A DNA stretch of 41,326 nucleotides, taken from NCBI GenBank assembly GCA_018725535.1, contig QLUS01000002.1, positions 1 through 41,326 of the forward strand. Reading direction: 5' to 3'. The notes under the pieces were generated by a model. The model saw only the letters and a program-made list of their open reading frames with translations. It made no database searches and was not told where the DNA came from. A program made the position numbers and the translations under genes. Origin of the DNA: Bacillota bacterium. Its GTDB lineage: Bacteria > Bacillota > UBA994. Position 1 is the first letter of the stretch. The number at the start of each line of letters is the position of its first letter. Below are positions 31,721-39,357 of this stretch, in pieces.

Positions 31721-33733
31721 TTGGTGGATTTATTTTTTGCGGACTTATTATTGTGGCTGTCACCTGTCGCGGGACTATTAGCACTTTGTTTTGCGCTTTA
31801 CTTAACTAATTACGTCACTCGACAGGACGCTGGCACGCCCAGAATGCAGGAAATTGCCGCTGCTATCCACGAGGGCGCGATGGCGTTTTTGCGCCGTGAG
31901 TACAGGGCGTTGGCCGTCTTTGTAGCCGCGCTGTTCGTCATCATTGTGTTAGCCATCGATGTCTGGACGGCGGTCTCATTCTTGGCGGGCGCACTAAGCT
32001 CTGTGCTGGCGGGCTTTATCGGCATGACTGTGGCTACACGCGCTAACGTGCGTACGGCGGCTGCGGCGCGCTTTGGCACTAACAAAGCTTTGGCGATCGC
32101 TTTCTCAGGCGGTGCCGTTATGGGCATGTCGGTGGTAGGGCTGGGGCTCTTTGGCGTCAGCACGCTGTACATGGCGTTTCGCGCTGTCAGTGGTGTGACC
32201 GACCTTAGCATTCTGGTGGGCATGATTAACGGCTTCGCCTTGGGCGCTAGCTCGATTGCCTTGTTCGCGCGCGTGGGCGGAGGCATCTATACTAAAGCTG
32301 CTGACGTCGGTGCCGACTTGGTAGGCAAAATAGAAGCTGGCATCCCCGAAGATGACCCGCGCAACCCCGCCGTCATTGCCGACAACGTAGGCGACAATGT
32401 AGGAGACGTCGCGGGCATGGGCGCAGACCTCTTTGAATCTTACGTAGGCTCGATCATCGCAGCAATGGCGCTTGGAGCCGTCGCGCTCCAAAACGCTTGG
32501 GCTGCAGTCGTTTTGCCGCTCGGTTTAGCAGCGGTGGGCATTGTGGCATCGATTATCGGCTCGCGTTTCGTCTCCGCTAAAGAGGGCGCTAACGTACAGC
32601 AAGCCCTTTCTAACGGCACTTATGCTGCCGGGGCTCTCACTATCGCCGGTGCCTTTGGCCTAGTGAATGTTCTCGGCATCGAAATAGGTGTGTTCTACGC
32701 CATCGTCGCTGGTTTGGTGGGTGGCGTGGCCATCGGGCAAATTACTGAATACTACACCTCAGGCGATAAGCCGCCCGTGCAAAGTATCGCCGCCGCCTCG
32801 CAGACCGGCCCTGCGACTAACATTATTACCGGTCTCGCCGTGGGTATGATGAGCACTGCCCTCCCGATTATCGCGATTGTCGCCGCCATCTTTGTTTCCG
32901 TCCATTTTGCCGGTCTATACGGCATAGCTATTGCCGCCGTGGGCATGTTGGCCACTACCGGCATCATTGTGGCTGTAGACGCCTACGGTCCCATTGCGGA
33001 TAACGCCGGCGGCATCGCGGAGATGGCGCACTTGGATAAAGCCGTGCGCAAGATTACGGACAAGCTTGACGCTGTAGGCAACACCACGGCCGCTATTGGC
33101 AAAGGGTTTGCCATTGGCTCGGCTGCGCTCACGGCCTTAGCCTTGTTCTCTGCCTACGCTACGGCCGTAGGGCTCACGACTATCGATTTACTGGACCCTA
33201 GAGTGATTATTGGGCTATTTCTCGGCGGCATGCTACCTTTCCTTTTCTCTGCTTTGGCGATGCAGGCAGTGGGCAAGGCCGCTTTCCAGATGATCGGCGA
33301 GGTACGCCGTCAGTTTAAGGAAATCAAAGGTATTATGGAGGGCACAGCTCGCCCTGACTACGCCCGCTGCGTAGACATTAGCACCACTGCAGCGCTGCGG
33401 GAAATGATTGTGCCGGGGTTATTGGCCGTTGTCATGCCAATAGTCGTCGGGCTGCTATTGGGTAAGGAAGCTTTGGGAGGTCTGTTAGCAGGTTCAGTGG
33501 TGACTGGGTTCCTAATGGCCGTAATGATGTCTAATGCTGGTGGGGCCTGGGATAACGCCAAGAAGTTTATCGAGGGCGGAGAGTACGGCGGTAAGGGTAC
33601 TACGACGCATCAAACTGCGGTAGTAGGAGACACGGTCGGTGACCCGTTCAAGGATACATCCGGCCCCTCCATTAACATCTTGATTAAGCTGATGGCCATT
33701 GTTGCCCTAGTGTTTGCCCCCATCTTCATATAG
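31721..33733 (+). CDS. hppA: Membrane-bound ion-translocating pyrophosphatase, K+-dependent type
   Basis: A 670-aa protein with about 16 membrane helices that couples hydrolysis of pyrophosphate to H+ and/or Na+ export. The catalytic loop reads DVGADLVGKIEAGIPEDDPRN, split by turns, then NPAVIADNVGDNVGDVAGMGADLFE; other loops have FVSAKEGANVQQ, DAYGPIADNAGG and, near the end, GGAWDNAKKFIE and HQTAVVGDTVGDPFKDTSGPS. In GNTTAAIGKG the position that is Lys in K+-independent enzymes is Ala, which marks the K+-dependent class; that class includes Na+ pumps as well as H+ pumps, and the sequence alone does not decide. TTG 31721 or GTG 31724 is the start, after AAGGGGGAC. Confidence 0.94.
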   Translation: MVDLFFADLLLWLSPVAGLLALCFALYLTNYVTRQDAGTPRMQEIAAAIHEGAMAFLRREYRALAVFVAALFVIIVLAIDVWTAVSFLAGALSSVLAGFIGMTVATRANVRTAAAARFGTNKALAIAFSGGAVMGMSVVGLGLFGVSTLYMAFRAVSGVTDLSILVGMINGFALGASSIALFARVGGGIYTKAADVGADLVGKIEAGIPEDDPRNPAVIADNVGDNVGDVAGMGADLFESYVGSIIAAMALGAVALQNAWAAVVLPLGLAAVGIVASIIGSRFVSAKEGANVQQALSNGTYAAGALTIAGAFGLVNVLGIEIGVFYAIVAGLVGGVAIGQITEYYTSGDKPPVQSIAAASQTGPATNIITGLAVGMMSTALPIIAIVAAIFVSVHFAGLYGIAIAAVGMLATTGIIVAVDAYGPIADNAGGIAEMAHLDKAVRKITDKLDAVGNTTAAIGKGFAIGSAALTALALFSAYATAVGLTTIDLLDPRVIIGLFLGGMLPFLFSALAMQAVGKAAFQMIGEVRRQFKEIKGIMEGTARPDYARCVDISTTAALREMIVPGLLAVVMPIVVGLLLGKEALGGLLAGSVVTGFLMAVMMSNAGGAWDNAKKFIEGGEYGGKGTTTHQTAVVGDTVGDPFKDTSGPSINILIKLMAIVALVFAPIFI

Positions 33734-33754
33734 CGTTATCGGGGAGGTCTTGCC

Positions 33755-34306
33755 GTGACCCGTGCGGAAGCCTTGGCCTTAGTTAAATCCAATGTAACAA
33801 ACAAGAATCTTATTAAGCACATGGTGGCTGTAGAAGCGGTTATGGGTGCTTTGGCTGAACGCGCCGGTGAAGACGTTTCACTTTGGCAGCTCACGGGCTT
33901 GTTACATGATATTGACTATGACCAAACAGCGGCCCTCCATGGGGAGCACAGCAAGCTTGGTGCAGAGATGCTAGCGGAGCTAAAACTCCCTGCCGGTCTG
34001 GTGCAGGCTGTGCTTGTCCACAACGAGGCGCACGGCATCCCACGCCGAACGGCTCTAGATAAGGCTCTCTACTGCAGCGACCCGGTAACCGGGCTGATTG
34101 TAGCAGGGGCGCTAATTCACCCGAGCAAGAAGATAGCGAGCATTGACGCCGATTTTCTCTTGAACCGCTACGGCGAAAAGAGCTTTGCCCGTGGCGCTAA
34201 CCGCGAGGCTATCGCCTCCTGCGAGGAACTGGGGTTAACTCTAAGGGAATTTGTGAGTCTCGCGCTCGCCGCGATGCAGGATGTGGCTTCCGAGATAGGA
34301 CTATAA
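33755..34306 (+). CDS. HDIG/HD-domain protein
   Basis: A 183-aa HD-superfamily protein. The metal-binding pattern is H (NLIKHMVAVEAV), HD (GLLHDIDYDQ), H (HGEHSKLG), H (AVLVHNEAHG) and D (LYCSDPVTGL). Short proteins of this kind are annotated as HDIG-domain hydrolases and are frequent in Clostridia; their substrates are generally unknown. GTG start with GGGGAGG upstream, 21 bases after hppA, so the two may be co-transcribed. A strong hairpin follows. Confidence 0.8.
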   Translation: MTRAEALALVKSNVTNKNLIKHMVAVEAVMGALAERAGEDVSLWQLTGLLHDIDYDQTAALHGEHSKLGAEMLAELKLPAGLVQAVLVHNEAHGIPRRTALDKALYCSDPVTGLIVAGALIHPSKKIASIDADFLLNRYGEKSFARGANREAIASCEELGLTLREFVSLALAAMQDVASEIGL

Positions 34307-34315
34307 GCAAAGCAA

Positions 34316-34346
34316 CGGAGTGTCGCCCGCTCGGGGTGACACTCCG
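34316..34346. terminator. Hairpin between convergent genes
   Basis: A 9-bp perfect stem (CGGAGTGTC / GACACTCCG) encloses an inner CCC-GCTC-GGG hairpin. It lies between the HD-domain gene and the convergent anchored-protein gene. T-rich sequence follows only on the minus strand (TTGCTTTGCTT), so it fits best as a terminator for the minus-strand gene. Confidence 0.55.
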
Positions 34347-34379
34347 TGACTTAGGTGCGTCTTTTAGTGGCCCTATCTG

Positions 34380-34880
34380 TTAGAGTCTGCGCAGAACCAC
34401 GAATGCTCCCACAGTGAGCACCATCAAAATGCCTGCTCCGCCTGCTGCCATGTACCAAGCACGGCTATTTGCTACTGGCGTTGCCACTTCCATCTGCTTG
34501 TCAGATGTCTCCTTAAGGGCCGTAATGCGCATTATTGGCTCACTCGGCGCAGCTTTCTCGTTAGCTGCATTAAGGGCCGCCGTTTCCTCGGCGGTAAGAA
34601 CGCGCTTTTCGCCTACATGCACGTGCGTTTCCACCTTTTCGCCGTTGACTGCAGCTACAACCACGTACAAGTCGGTCTTGATGTTGTGGAGTTCTAGCAC
34701 CCGGCCCTCGCTAATCACTACCCTGTCGATACTTACTTTGCGCTCTGTGGCTAGCTGCTCCCGTACAAGGCCCTCTAGCTCACTGGCAAGCGCGGGTTCA
34801 AGCACCTTCAGCACCGCCATGGCGCTTGTGGCCATCACTGTTAACACAATCAAAATCAGAACAATTACCTTTTTCATCAT
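34380..34880 (-). CDS. Signal-peptide protein with C-terminal membrane anchor, unknown function
   Basis: A 166-aa protein that I do not recognise. Residues about 4-25 form a signal peptide or N-terminal helix ending MATSAMA-V, the middle (about 30-140) is a polar extracytoplasmic domain with a strand-rich core (VVISEGRVLELHNIKTD, LYVVVAAVNGEKVETHVHVGEKR), and residues about 143-163 form a hydrophobic helix followed by RRL, a stop-transfer anchor. The topology therefore places the domain outside the cell, tethered at the C-terminus and perhaps at both ends. AAAGGAG precedes the ATG. It is divergent from an HTH regulator across about 220 bases. Confidence 0.78.
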   Translation of the reverse strand: MMKKVIVLILIVLTVMATSAMAVLKVLEPALASELEGLVREQLATERKVSIDRVVISEGRVLELHNIKTDLYVVVAAVNGEKVETHVHVGEKRVLTAEETAALNAANEKAAPSEPIMRITALKETSDKQMEVATPVANSRAWYMAAGGAGILMVLTVGAFVVLRRL

Positions 34881-34965
34881 TAAAATCTCCTTTCGTTGCT
34901 TTCATGTTCTTTGACGCCGCACTGCGGAATAAGTTCCATGGTGTGAGTGCCTAGTGCTCAGCGGC

Positions 34966-34993
34966 TTTCCGCTTTCCGCTTTCCGCTTTCCGC
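34966..34993. repeat. Heptanucleotide tandem repeat, 4 x TTTCCGC
   Basis: Four perfect 7-bp units lie in the divergent intergenic region between the anchored-protein gene and the HTH regulator. Nearly two units in the opposite orientation (AGCGGAAAGCGGA) lie at 35078-35090, so the two sets could pair. The unit differs by one base from the array at 1863-1890. Confidence 0.9.
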
Positions 34994-35100
34994 TGACGGC
35001 TGACAGCGGAGGAAAAATGGCGCCTCACGCCTCATGCCTAGCTTTGGTTTTTGTTTTTTGATTTTTGTTTTCTCTCCAGCGGAAAGCGGAGGTGACACTC
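34994..35100. other. Regulator upstream region with T-rich tract
   Basis: The stretch after the repeat array holds GCTGACGGCTGACAGCGGA (a further degenerate repeat), a T-rich run of TTTTTG-like words (about 35044-35072), then the inverted repeat units whose end, GGAGGTG, provides the ribosome-binding site of the HTH regulator. I see no convincing promoter for either divergent gene. No small ORF with a ribosome-binding site was found in it. Confidence 0.5.
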
Positions 35101-36435
35101 TTGTACCGGGATATCTGGCAAAGCAACGTAAAGCGGCTCTTGGCGGAAAATAAACTAAGCATAGCTGAGGCCGCGCGATTAGTGGGGACCTCGAAGCAGT
35201 ATCTATCGGCCATTTTGGCTGAGACTGAGCCGACGAGTATGCGCGAGCGCATCCTCGACAGTCTGAGTCTGTTGTTGCATGCTACCCCCGCACGCCTTTA
35301 TACGCCGGAAACTAACGCGGCGCTTGGTGTAGGCGAAACACTGGCCCAAGTAACAACCGAGGTTGACACCGGCCTTTCTCCGGCAGAGCAAGCCGTGTTG
35401 GCGGAGCGCCACTTCTTAGCGCATGAGTATGGCGCCAGTTACTCCTTGACCACTAGGTTGCTAAAGCGGCATGGCGGTGAACTCACCCCGGCAGCCGTGG
35501 CCCAAGCAGAACTTTTGGCTGGGAAGAGCGCTTGTTTGTTTGGTAGTTGGGAGGCTGCCGAACCATACTTACTGCGAGCGCTTGCCTTTTGGCGAAAGCG
35601 CTTAACCGCTCAGCCTGCCAAGTATCTCTCGTCTTGCCTTGACGCGTACCGCTATCTCGCTCTGGCCGCACACTTGGCGGGTGACTATCCCCGCGCGCTA
35701 CAGTTGCAGACGAAAGCGCTGCGGTTGTATAAGAAGTACCCTCTCTACGCTGGCGACCTTAGCGCCAAATGGGAAGCAATAGTCCTAAGCGCGCTTCGCA
35801 CTGCCGCTCGCCTTAGTCTTAGCAACTTGAGCAAAACCGTGGACGAACTGCTTGCATTTTGCGCCCTAGCTAAGCTAACAGAGCTAGCGCGGCGGGTGCA
35901 GTACGAGTTAGATTTCTGCCAATACGCGATAAGGCGGGCGACGATGCAGGTGGCTACGCCCTGCGAGCCGCCTAACCCTGGGCGCGACCTCTCAGTAGTT
36001 GTGTGCCATGGTCTAACTCTGTGGGAACGCGAAGAAACGGTTAGGCTAGCCGCTTTCGCACAAGATGCGGCGCTAGATCCGCTCAATCCTGACCAGCGCT
36101 TTGTGCAGGCGTGGCTAGCCAAGATGGCCGCCCCGCAGGAGAGGTATGTACAGCTAGAGGCTGAAGACTCATCCGTCTCACGTGGTTTGACATCGTTGGC
36201 TCTAGCCTGCCAAGCGGCCACACAGGGAGACGCACATGGGGCCTTACATGCGTGGCAGAATTCTCTCTATGAGTTCCTTCTGGCGCGGGAATATCCGTTG
36301 TACTTTTTGGCGTATGTGGGGGGGTTGAAGCGGTTTTCTCTGGCGGAGGACTACCGGGAGGCTCTGCAGGCTGACCTCGCCCGCCGAGTCAGCGCATTTT
36401 GCGGGAACATATCGTTGACACACCGACGGGCGTAA
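35101..36435 (+). CDS. HTH (XRE-like) regulator with helical-repeat C-terminus
   Basis: A 444-aa putative transcriptional regulator. The N-terminus (about residues 7-60: NVKRLLAENKLSIAEAARLVG, then TSKQYLSAILAE) is a Cro/CI-type helix-turn-helix. The remaining about 330 residues are rich in Leu/Ala helices and look like degenerate TPR-type repeats, for example YGASYSLTTRLLKRHGG, GSWEAAEPYLLRALAFW and HLAGDYPRALQLQTKALRL. This plan (HTH plus helical repeats) is shared with peptide-sensing RRNPP-type regulators, but those are usually about 300 aa, so the analogy is tentative. TTG 35101 with GGAGGTG 7 bases before it; the frame upstream runs into the repeats. Confidence 0.75.
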   Translation: MYRDIWQSNVKRLLAENKLSIAEAARLVGTSKQYLSAILAETEPTSMRERILDSLSLLLHATPARLYTPETNAALGVGETLAQVTTEVDTGLSPAEQAVLAERHFLAHEYGASYSLTTRLLKRHGGELTPAAVAQAELLAGKSACLFGSWEAAEPYLLRALAFWRKRLTAQPAKYLSSCLDAYRYLALAAHLAGDYPRALQLQTKALRLYKKYPLYAGDLSAKWEAIVLSALRTAARLSLSNLSKTVDELLAFCALAKLTELARRVQYELDFCQYAIRRATMQVATPCEPPNPGRDLSVVVCHGLTLWEREETVRLAAFAQDAALDPLNPDQRFVQAWLAKMAAPQERYVQLEAEDSSVSRGLTSLALACQAATQGDAHGALHAWQNSLYEFLLAREYPLYFLAYVGGLKRFSLAEDYREALQADLARRVSAFCGNISLTHRRA

Positions 36436-36450
36436 GGTAAAGTGTTATTG

Positions 36451-36469
36451 CTACTATGCTTTGTAGTAG
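36451..36469 (+). promoter_or_regulatory. Candidate BlaI-type operator upstream of the small protein-blaI-M56 operon
   Basis: TACTAT-GCTTT-GTAGTA (36452-36468; extended to CTACTA/TAGTAG) lies 4 bases before the CAGGAGG ribosome-binding site. It shares length, spacing and outer sequence with the dyad at 38165-38181. BlaI/MecI/CopY repressors bind AC...GT-type dyads and usually autoregulate; binding by the repressor encoded downstream is inferred. Confidence 0.6.
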
Positions 36470-36484
36470 ACAGGAGGCAAGAGC

Positions 36485-36760
36485 ATGAATAGAATCTACA
36501 TTATTTTGGCCGTCGTTCTACTGGTCGTGGTGGGCGCGGGGTACTATTTCTGGCAAACGGCGCAGGCGCGTGGCGATTTTGGCGCGATTCGTGACGAGGC
36601 GCTCGCTTTCTATCAGCAGCAAAACCCTACTCTCACTGGCCTAACCGCGCGCGTTATTGACTACGGCTGCCACATTGAAATTGAGATCAGACAAAACGGG
36701 CAGAGACTGGCCCGCTTAGGGTGGGCTGGCCCCGGCCAGTACTATGTCATCGGGAGGTAG
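36485..36760 (+). CDS. Small single-pass membrane protein, unknown function
   Basis: A 91-aa protein with an N-terminal hydrophobic helix (residues about 4-23), either an uncleaved anchor or a signal peptide, and a compact outer domain of about 65 residues with a single Cys62 in DYGCHIEIEIRQNGQRLARLG, split by turns. No known family was recognised. AGGAGGCAAGAGC precedes the ATG. It is the first gene of the operon with the BlaI-type repressor and M56 peptidase and lies just after a candidate operator, which suggests a role as sensor, ligand or protease target for that pathway. Confidence 0.75.
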   Translation: MNRIYIILAVVLLVVVGAGYYFWQTAQARGDFGAIRDEALAFYQQQNPTLTGLTARVIDYGCHIEIEIRQNGQRLARLGWAGPGQYYVIGR

Positions 36761-36767
36761 TCTACCT

Positions 36768-37199
36768 GTGGAAGGTAAGGCCATCGTGCCCGAGTTTAGG
36801 CCCCAGAAAGCCGGTCTAAAACAGATACTTGGCGACCTTGAAGCCGACATCATGGAGTTAGTGTGGTCACGGGGGCAGTGCACGGTGCGTGACGTGTACG
36901 AAGCGTTGCGCGTGAGCCGCGAACGTGAGCTAGCCTACACTACCATTATGACCGTGATGGGACGTCTTGCCGACAAGGAGCTTTTGCAGCGCGAAGCGGT
37001 AGGCAACACGTACGTGTACACGCCATCCCTCCGGCGCGAGGAGTATTTGGCGCGTGTGGTGGGTGAAGTTTTGGATGCCCTGTTCGTTTCACACAGGGAG
37101 CAGACCATTTCGCACCTTGCCAGCCGCCTTAAATCTGTAGACACCTCGGAGCTCGACAGGCTGGAAGTAGCCTTAGCCAAGCGAAAGGAGCACGGCTAA
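36768..37199 (+). CDS. blaI: BlaI/MecI/CopY family transcriptional repressor
   Basis: A 143-aa winged-helix repressor. LGDLEADIMELVWSRGQCTVRDVYEAL and LAYTTIMTVMGRLADKELLQRE, each read with a turn in between, are the family's characteristic recognition-helix region; the C-terminal part (about 85-143) is the dimerisation helix region cleaved by M56 peptidases in the BlaR1/MecR1 systems. GTG 36768 has GGGAGG 9 bases upstream within the preceding gene's end; ATG 36744 lacks a site. AGGTA-GTC-TACCT (36755-36767) could form a small hairpin over part of the ribosome-binding site. TAATG overlap with the M56 gene. Confidence 0.93.
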   Translation: MEGKAIVPEFRPQKAGLKQILGDLEADIMELVWSRGQCTVRDVYEALRVSRERELAYTTIMTVMGRLADKELLQREAVGNTYVYTPSLRREEYLARVVGEVLDALFVSHREQTISHLASRLKSVDTSELDRLEVALAKRKEHG

Positions 37200-38116
37200 T
37201 GGTCACGTGGCAGCTGTTTGTATCCCCCTTTGTGCTACATGTGTTTATTGCCGGAGGCTTAGCGTTTGCGTTAATTGCCGTGCTTGATATGGCTGTTCCG
37301 TTGGCGCCGCGTGCGCGGATGACGCTTTACGCTGCGGTGCTCGCCGTGCCAATCATGAGCTACTTCGTGTATTTTACGCACATCTTTGGGCGGTGCAGCC
37401 GTCTCTTTGGCCCTTTTGCTTGGCGTATCTGTACGATGGGCCGCATCTACGCCGGTTTTCTCGCCCCGTTTACCGCTGTTCTGCTAGGACTCTACCTCTT
37501 GGTGCGGCTGTGGCAATACTACAAGTCGCCGCTGCGACTGAGCCGCCTTGTGGCCTACGAAACTGCTAGGGCACGTGTGGCTAAAGCGCTAGCGGATATT
37601 GATGAGATGGTGTCACTGCGCATCGCTGTGTACGCCAATTGCTTCCCCACGCTCTTTGTGCGTGATGCCGATGCGCCCGAGCTGTGTGTGACGACCGGCC
37701 TGCTAGAGCAGCTTAACGACGCAGAACTCAGGGCGGCGTTAGCGCACGAAGTAGCCCATGTGCGCGGGCACGACAACGTTTGGAATTTGGTTTTCTTACT
37801 GAGAGAAGTGACCTTCTTTTCCCCGCTGGCGCATTTAGCTTACGCACGGTACTGCCAAGCACGCGAGGAAGCTGCGGATTACGCTGTGAACGACACATAT
37901 AGGCTCGAGCTCGCCTCCGCGCTGCTTAAGGTACTGCGGCGCAGCCAAGCGCTAGTGGCGTTTACGAAGTGGCGCTGGTCTGAGAGTTTCTTTGTCGGTG
38001 GCGGTGACATGAAGCGGCGCATCGAATTGCTTTTGGCTGACCGTCGTGTTTTCAGCCCTGTGCCGCTGTGGGCACCGCTATTGGCACTCGGCGCAATCGT
38101 AGTCTTTATTTGCTGA
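37199..38116 (+). CDS. M56 family (BlaR1/MecR1-like) membrane metallopeptidase
   Basis: A 305-aa membrane peptidase. Hydrophobic segments lie near residues 10-32, 42-60, 85-103 and at the C-terminus (about 288-305). The zinc motif is HEVAH at 183-187, preceded by LNDAELRAALA and followed by ARYCQAREEAADYAV, whose Glu is the expected third ligand. In BlaR1/MecR1 this domain cleaves the cognate BlaI repressor after an outer penicillin-binding domain detects antibiotic; here that domain is absent and the protein ends just after the fourth helix. The signal must enter another way. The start shares an A with the blaI stop. Confidence 0.9.
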   Translation: MVTWQLFVSPFVLHVFIAGGLAFALIAVLDMAVPLAPRARMTLYAAVLAVPIMSYFVYFTHIFGRCSRLFGPFAWRICTMGRIYAGFLAPFTAVLLGLYLLVRLWQYYKSPLRLSRLVAYETARARVAKALADIDEMVSLRIAVYANCFPTLFVRDADAPELCVTTGLLEQLNDAELRAALAHEVAHVRGHDNVWNLVFLLREVTFFSPLAHLAYARYCQAREEAADYAVNDTYRLELASALLKVLRRSQALVAFTKWRWSESFFVGGGDMKRRIELLLADRRVFSPVPLWAPLLALGAIVVFIC

Positions 38117-38150
38117 GTCGGCCGCCGTACTTGCTTGCGGGCCCAAGTCA

Positions 38151-38181
38151 TAAAATACGCTGTCTACTACGACCTGTAGTA
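38151..38181 (+). promoter_or_regulatory. Putative promoter and BlaI-type operator of the ABC transporter genes
   Basis: TAAAAT (38151-38156) resembles a -10 box without a good -35. A perfect dyad, TACTAC-GACCT-GTAGTA (38165-38181), covers the predicted transcription start and lies 8 bases before the permease ATG. It matches the dyad at 36452-36468 in arm sequence and 5-base spacing, which argues that the same repressor controls both units. Confidence 0.6.
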
Positions 38182-38189
38182 AAGAGAGA

Positions 38190-39356
38190 ATGTTCGGCTT
38201 GAAGTTTTTCTCCGTGGCTCTCAAGAACCTACTGCGCCGCCGTGTGCGCAGTACCCTCACATTGCTTGGCATTGCGGTTGGCATTGCTATGCTTTTTAGC
38301 TTTACGTCTTTTAACGCCGGTTACCGGGCTAGTTTGCGCCAAGACCTAAACCGCCTCGGCGCGCACATGCTCGCCATAGCTAAAGGGTGCCCCTACGAGG
38401 CTACAGCCATGGTCATGCACGGCGGCGTGATTGAGGATTACCTGACAGAGGAGCATATCGCCACTATCCGCGCTATGCCCAACGTAAAAACCGCAGTGGG
38501 TATGTTTATGAACCAGAAGATCGTCCACCAAGGCAAGCCTGTCATTATCCAAGGGTTGGACGAAGCGGGCTTTGCCTTAAAGCCTTGGTGGGTGATTGAA
38601 GGAGAGCGTTTTGTGGACGCAAATTCCGTCATCCTCCCTGCGGGGAAGGCCACGGAGATGGGGCTAATACTCGGCAGCGAGTACCGCATTAGCGGTGTCG
38701 ACCAAGTCTTTACCGTTACCGGAATACTGCAGAAGACCGGTTCACAAGATGATCAGTTTATCTATATGCCGCTCCTTACGGCACAGCGCCTGTTTAACGC
38801 CGAAGGCAAAGTGACCTCTGTGGCCATTCAACTTGAGGACCTGCGTCAGGTACAGACCGTTGTCGACTTAGTGCAAGCTCTGCCAGATGTGCAAGCTATC
38901 ACTATGTCGCAGATGCTCGGCACTGTGCAGACATTGATGGAGTCCGCCCAAGCGCTGATCACCTCCATTGTAGTCGTAGCCGTCCTTATCAGTGCCTTAG
39001 GCGTACTAAACAGCATTCTCACTTCGGTTTTTGAGCGCACGCGCGAGATCGGCATGATGAAGGCGGTAGGCGCGGGGGCGGTTGACATCTTTGCCCTCGT
39101 CTGGATTGAGAGCGTCTTGCTGACCGTGAGCGGCGGGATGGTAGGTATTGCCGCAGCCATCGGCGCGGGTACGCTTATCGAGGGGGCTTTACGTGGGATT
39201 TTGCCCTTTGCCCCGGCAGGCAACTTGATCACATTTACCCCAGACATCGCGGTGATGAGCCTGCTGGTCTCTGTCATCTTAGGTGTGGTGGCGGGCGCGT
39301 ACCCGGCACTCCGCGCATCGCAGCTTAGCCCCATGGAAGCCATAAGGAGTGAGTAA
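38190..39356 (+). CDS. MacB/FtsX-like ABC transporter permease
   Basis: A 388-aa permease with the MacB architecture: one N-terminal helix (about residues 20-42, after LKNLLRRRVRSTLTLLGIA), a large outer domain of about 200 residues (MacB_PCD-like), and three C-terminal helices (about 250-275, 300-330, 350-375) with FERTREIGMMKAVGA and PALRASQLSPMEAIRSE, family hallmarks. Such transporters act in antimicrobial resistance, lipoprotein handling or signalling, usually by mechanotransmission. The ribosome-binding site (AAAGAGAG) is weak. It overlaps the start region of the ATPase gene. Confidence 0.92.
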   Translation: MFGLKFFSVALKNLLRRRVRSTLTLLGIAVGIAMLFSFTSFNAGYRASLRQDLNRLGAHMLAIAKGCPYEATAMVMHGGVIEDYLTEEHIATIRAMPNVKTAVGMFMNQKIVHQGKPVIIQGLDEAGFALKPWWVIEGERFVDANSVILPAGKATEMGLILGSEYRISGVDQVFTVTGILQKTGSQDDQFIYMPLLTAQRLFNAEGKVTSVAIQLEDLRQVQTVVDLVQALPDVQAITMSQMLGTVQTLMESAQALITSIVVVAVLISALGVLNSILTSVFERTREIGMMKAVGAGAVDIFALVWIESVLLTVSGGMVGIAAAIGAGTLIEGALRGILPFAPAGNLITFTPDIAVMSLLVSVILGVVAGAYPALRASQLSPMEAIRSE

Positions 39357-39357
39357 C

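Noticed and set aside
36744..36767. ATG 36744 as the blaI start
   Set aside because: It has no ribosome-binding site and would overlap the upstream gene by 17 bases; GTG 36768 has GGGAGG at a good distance.
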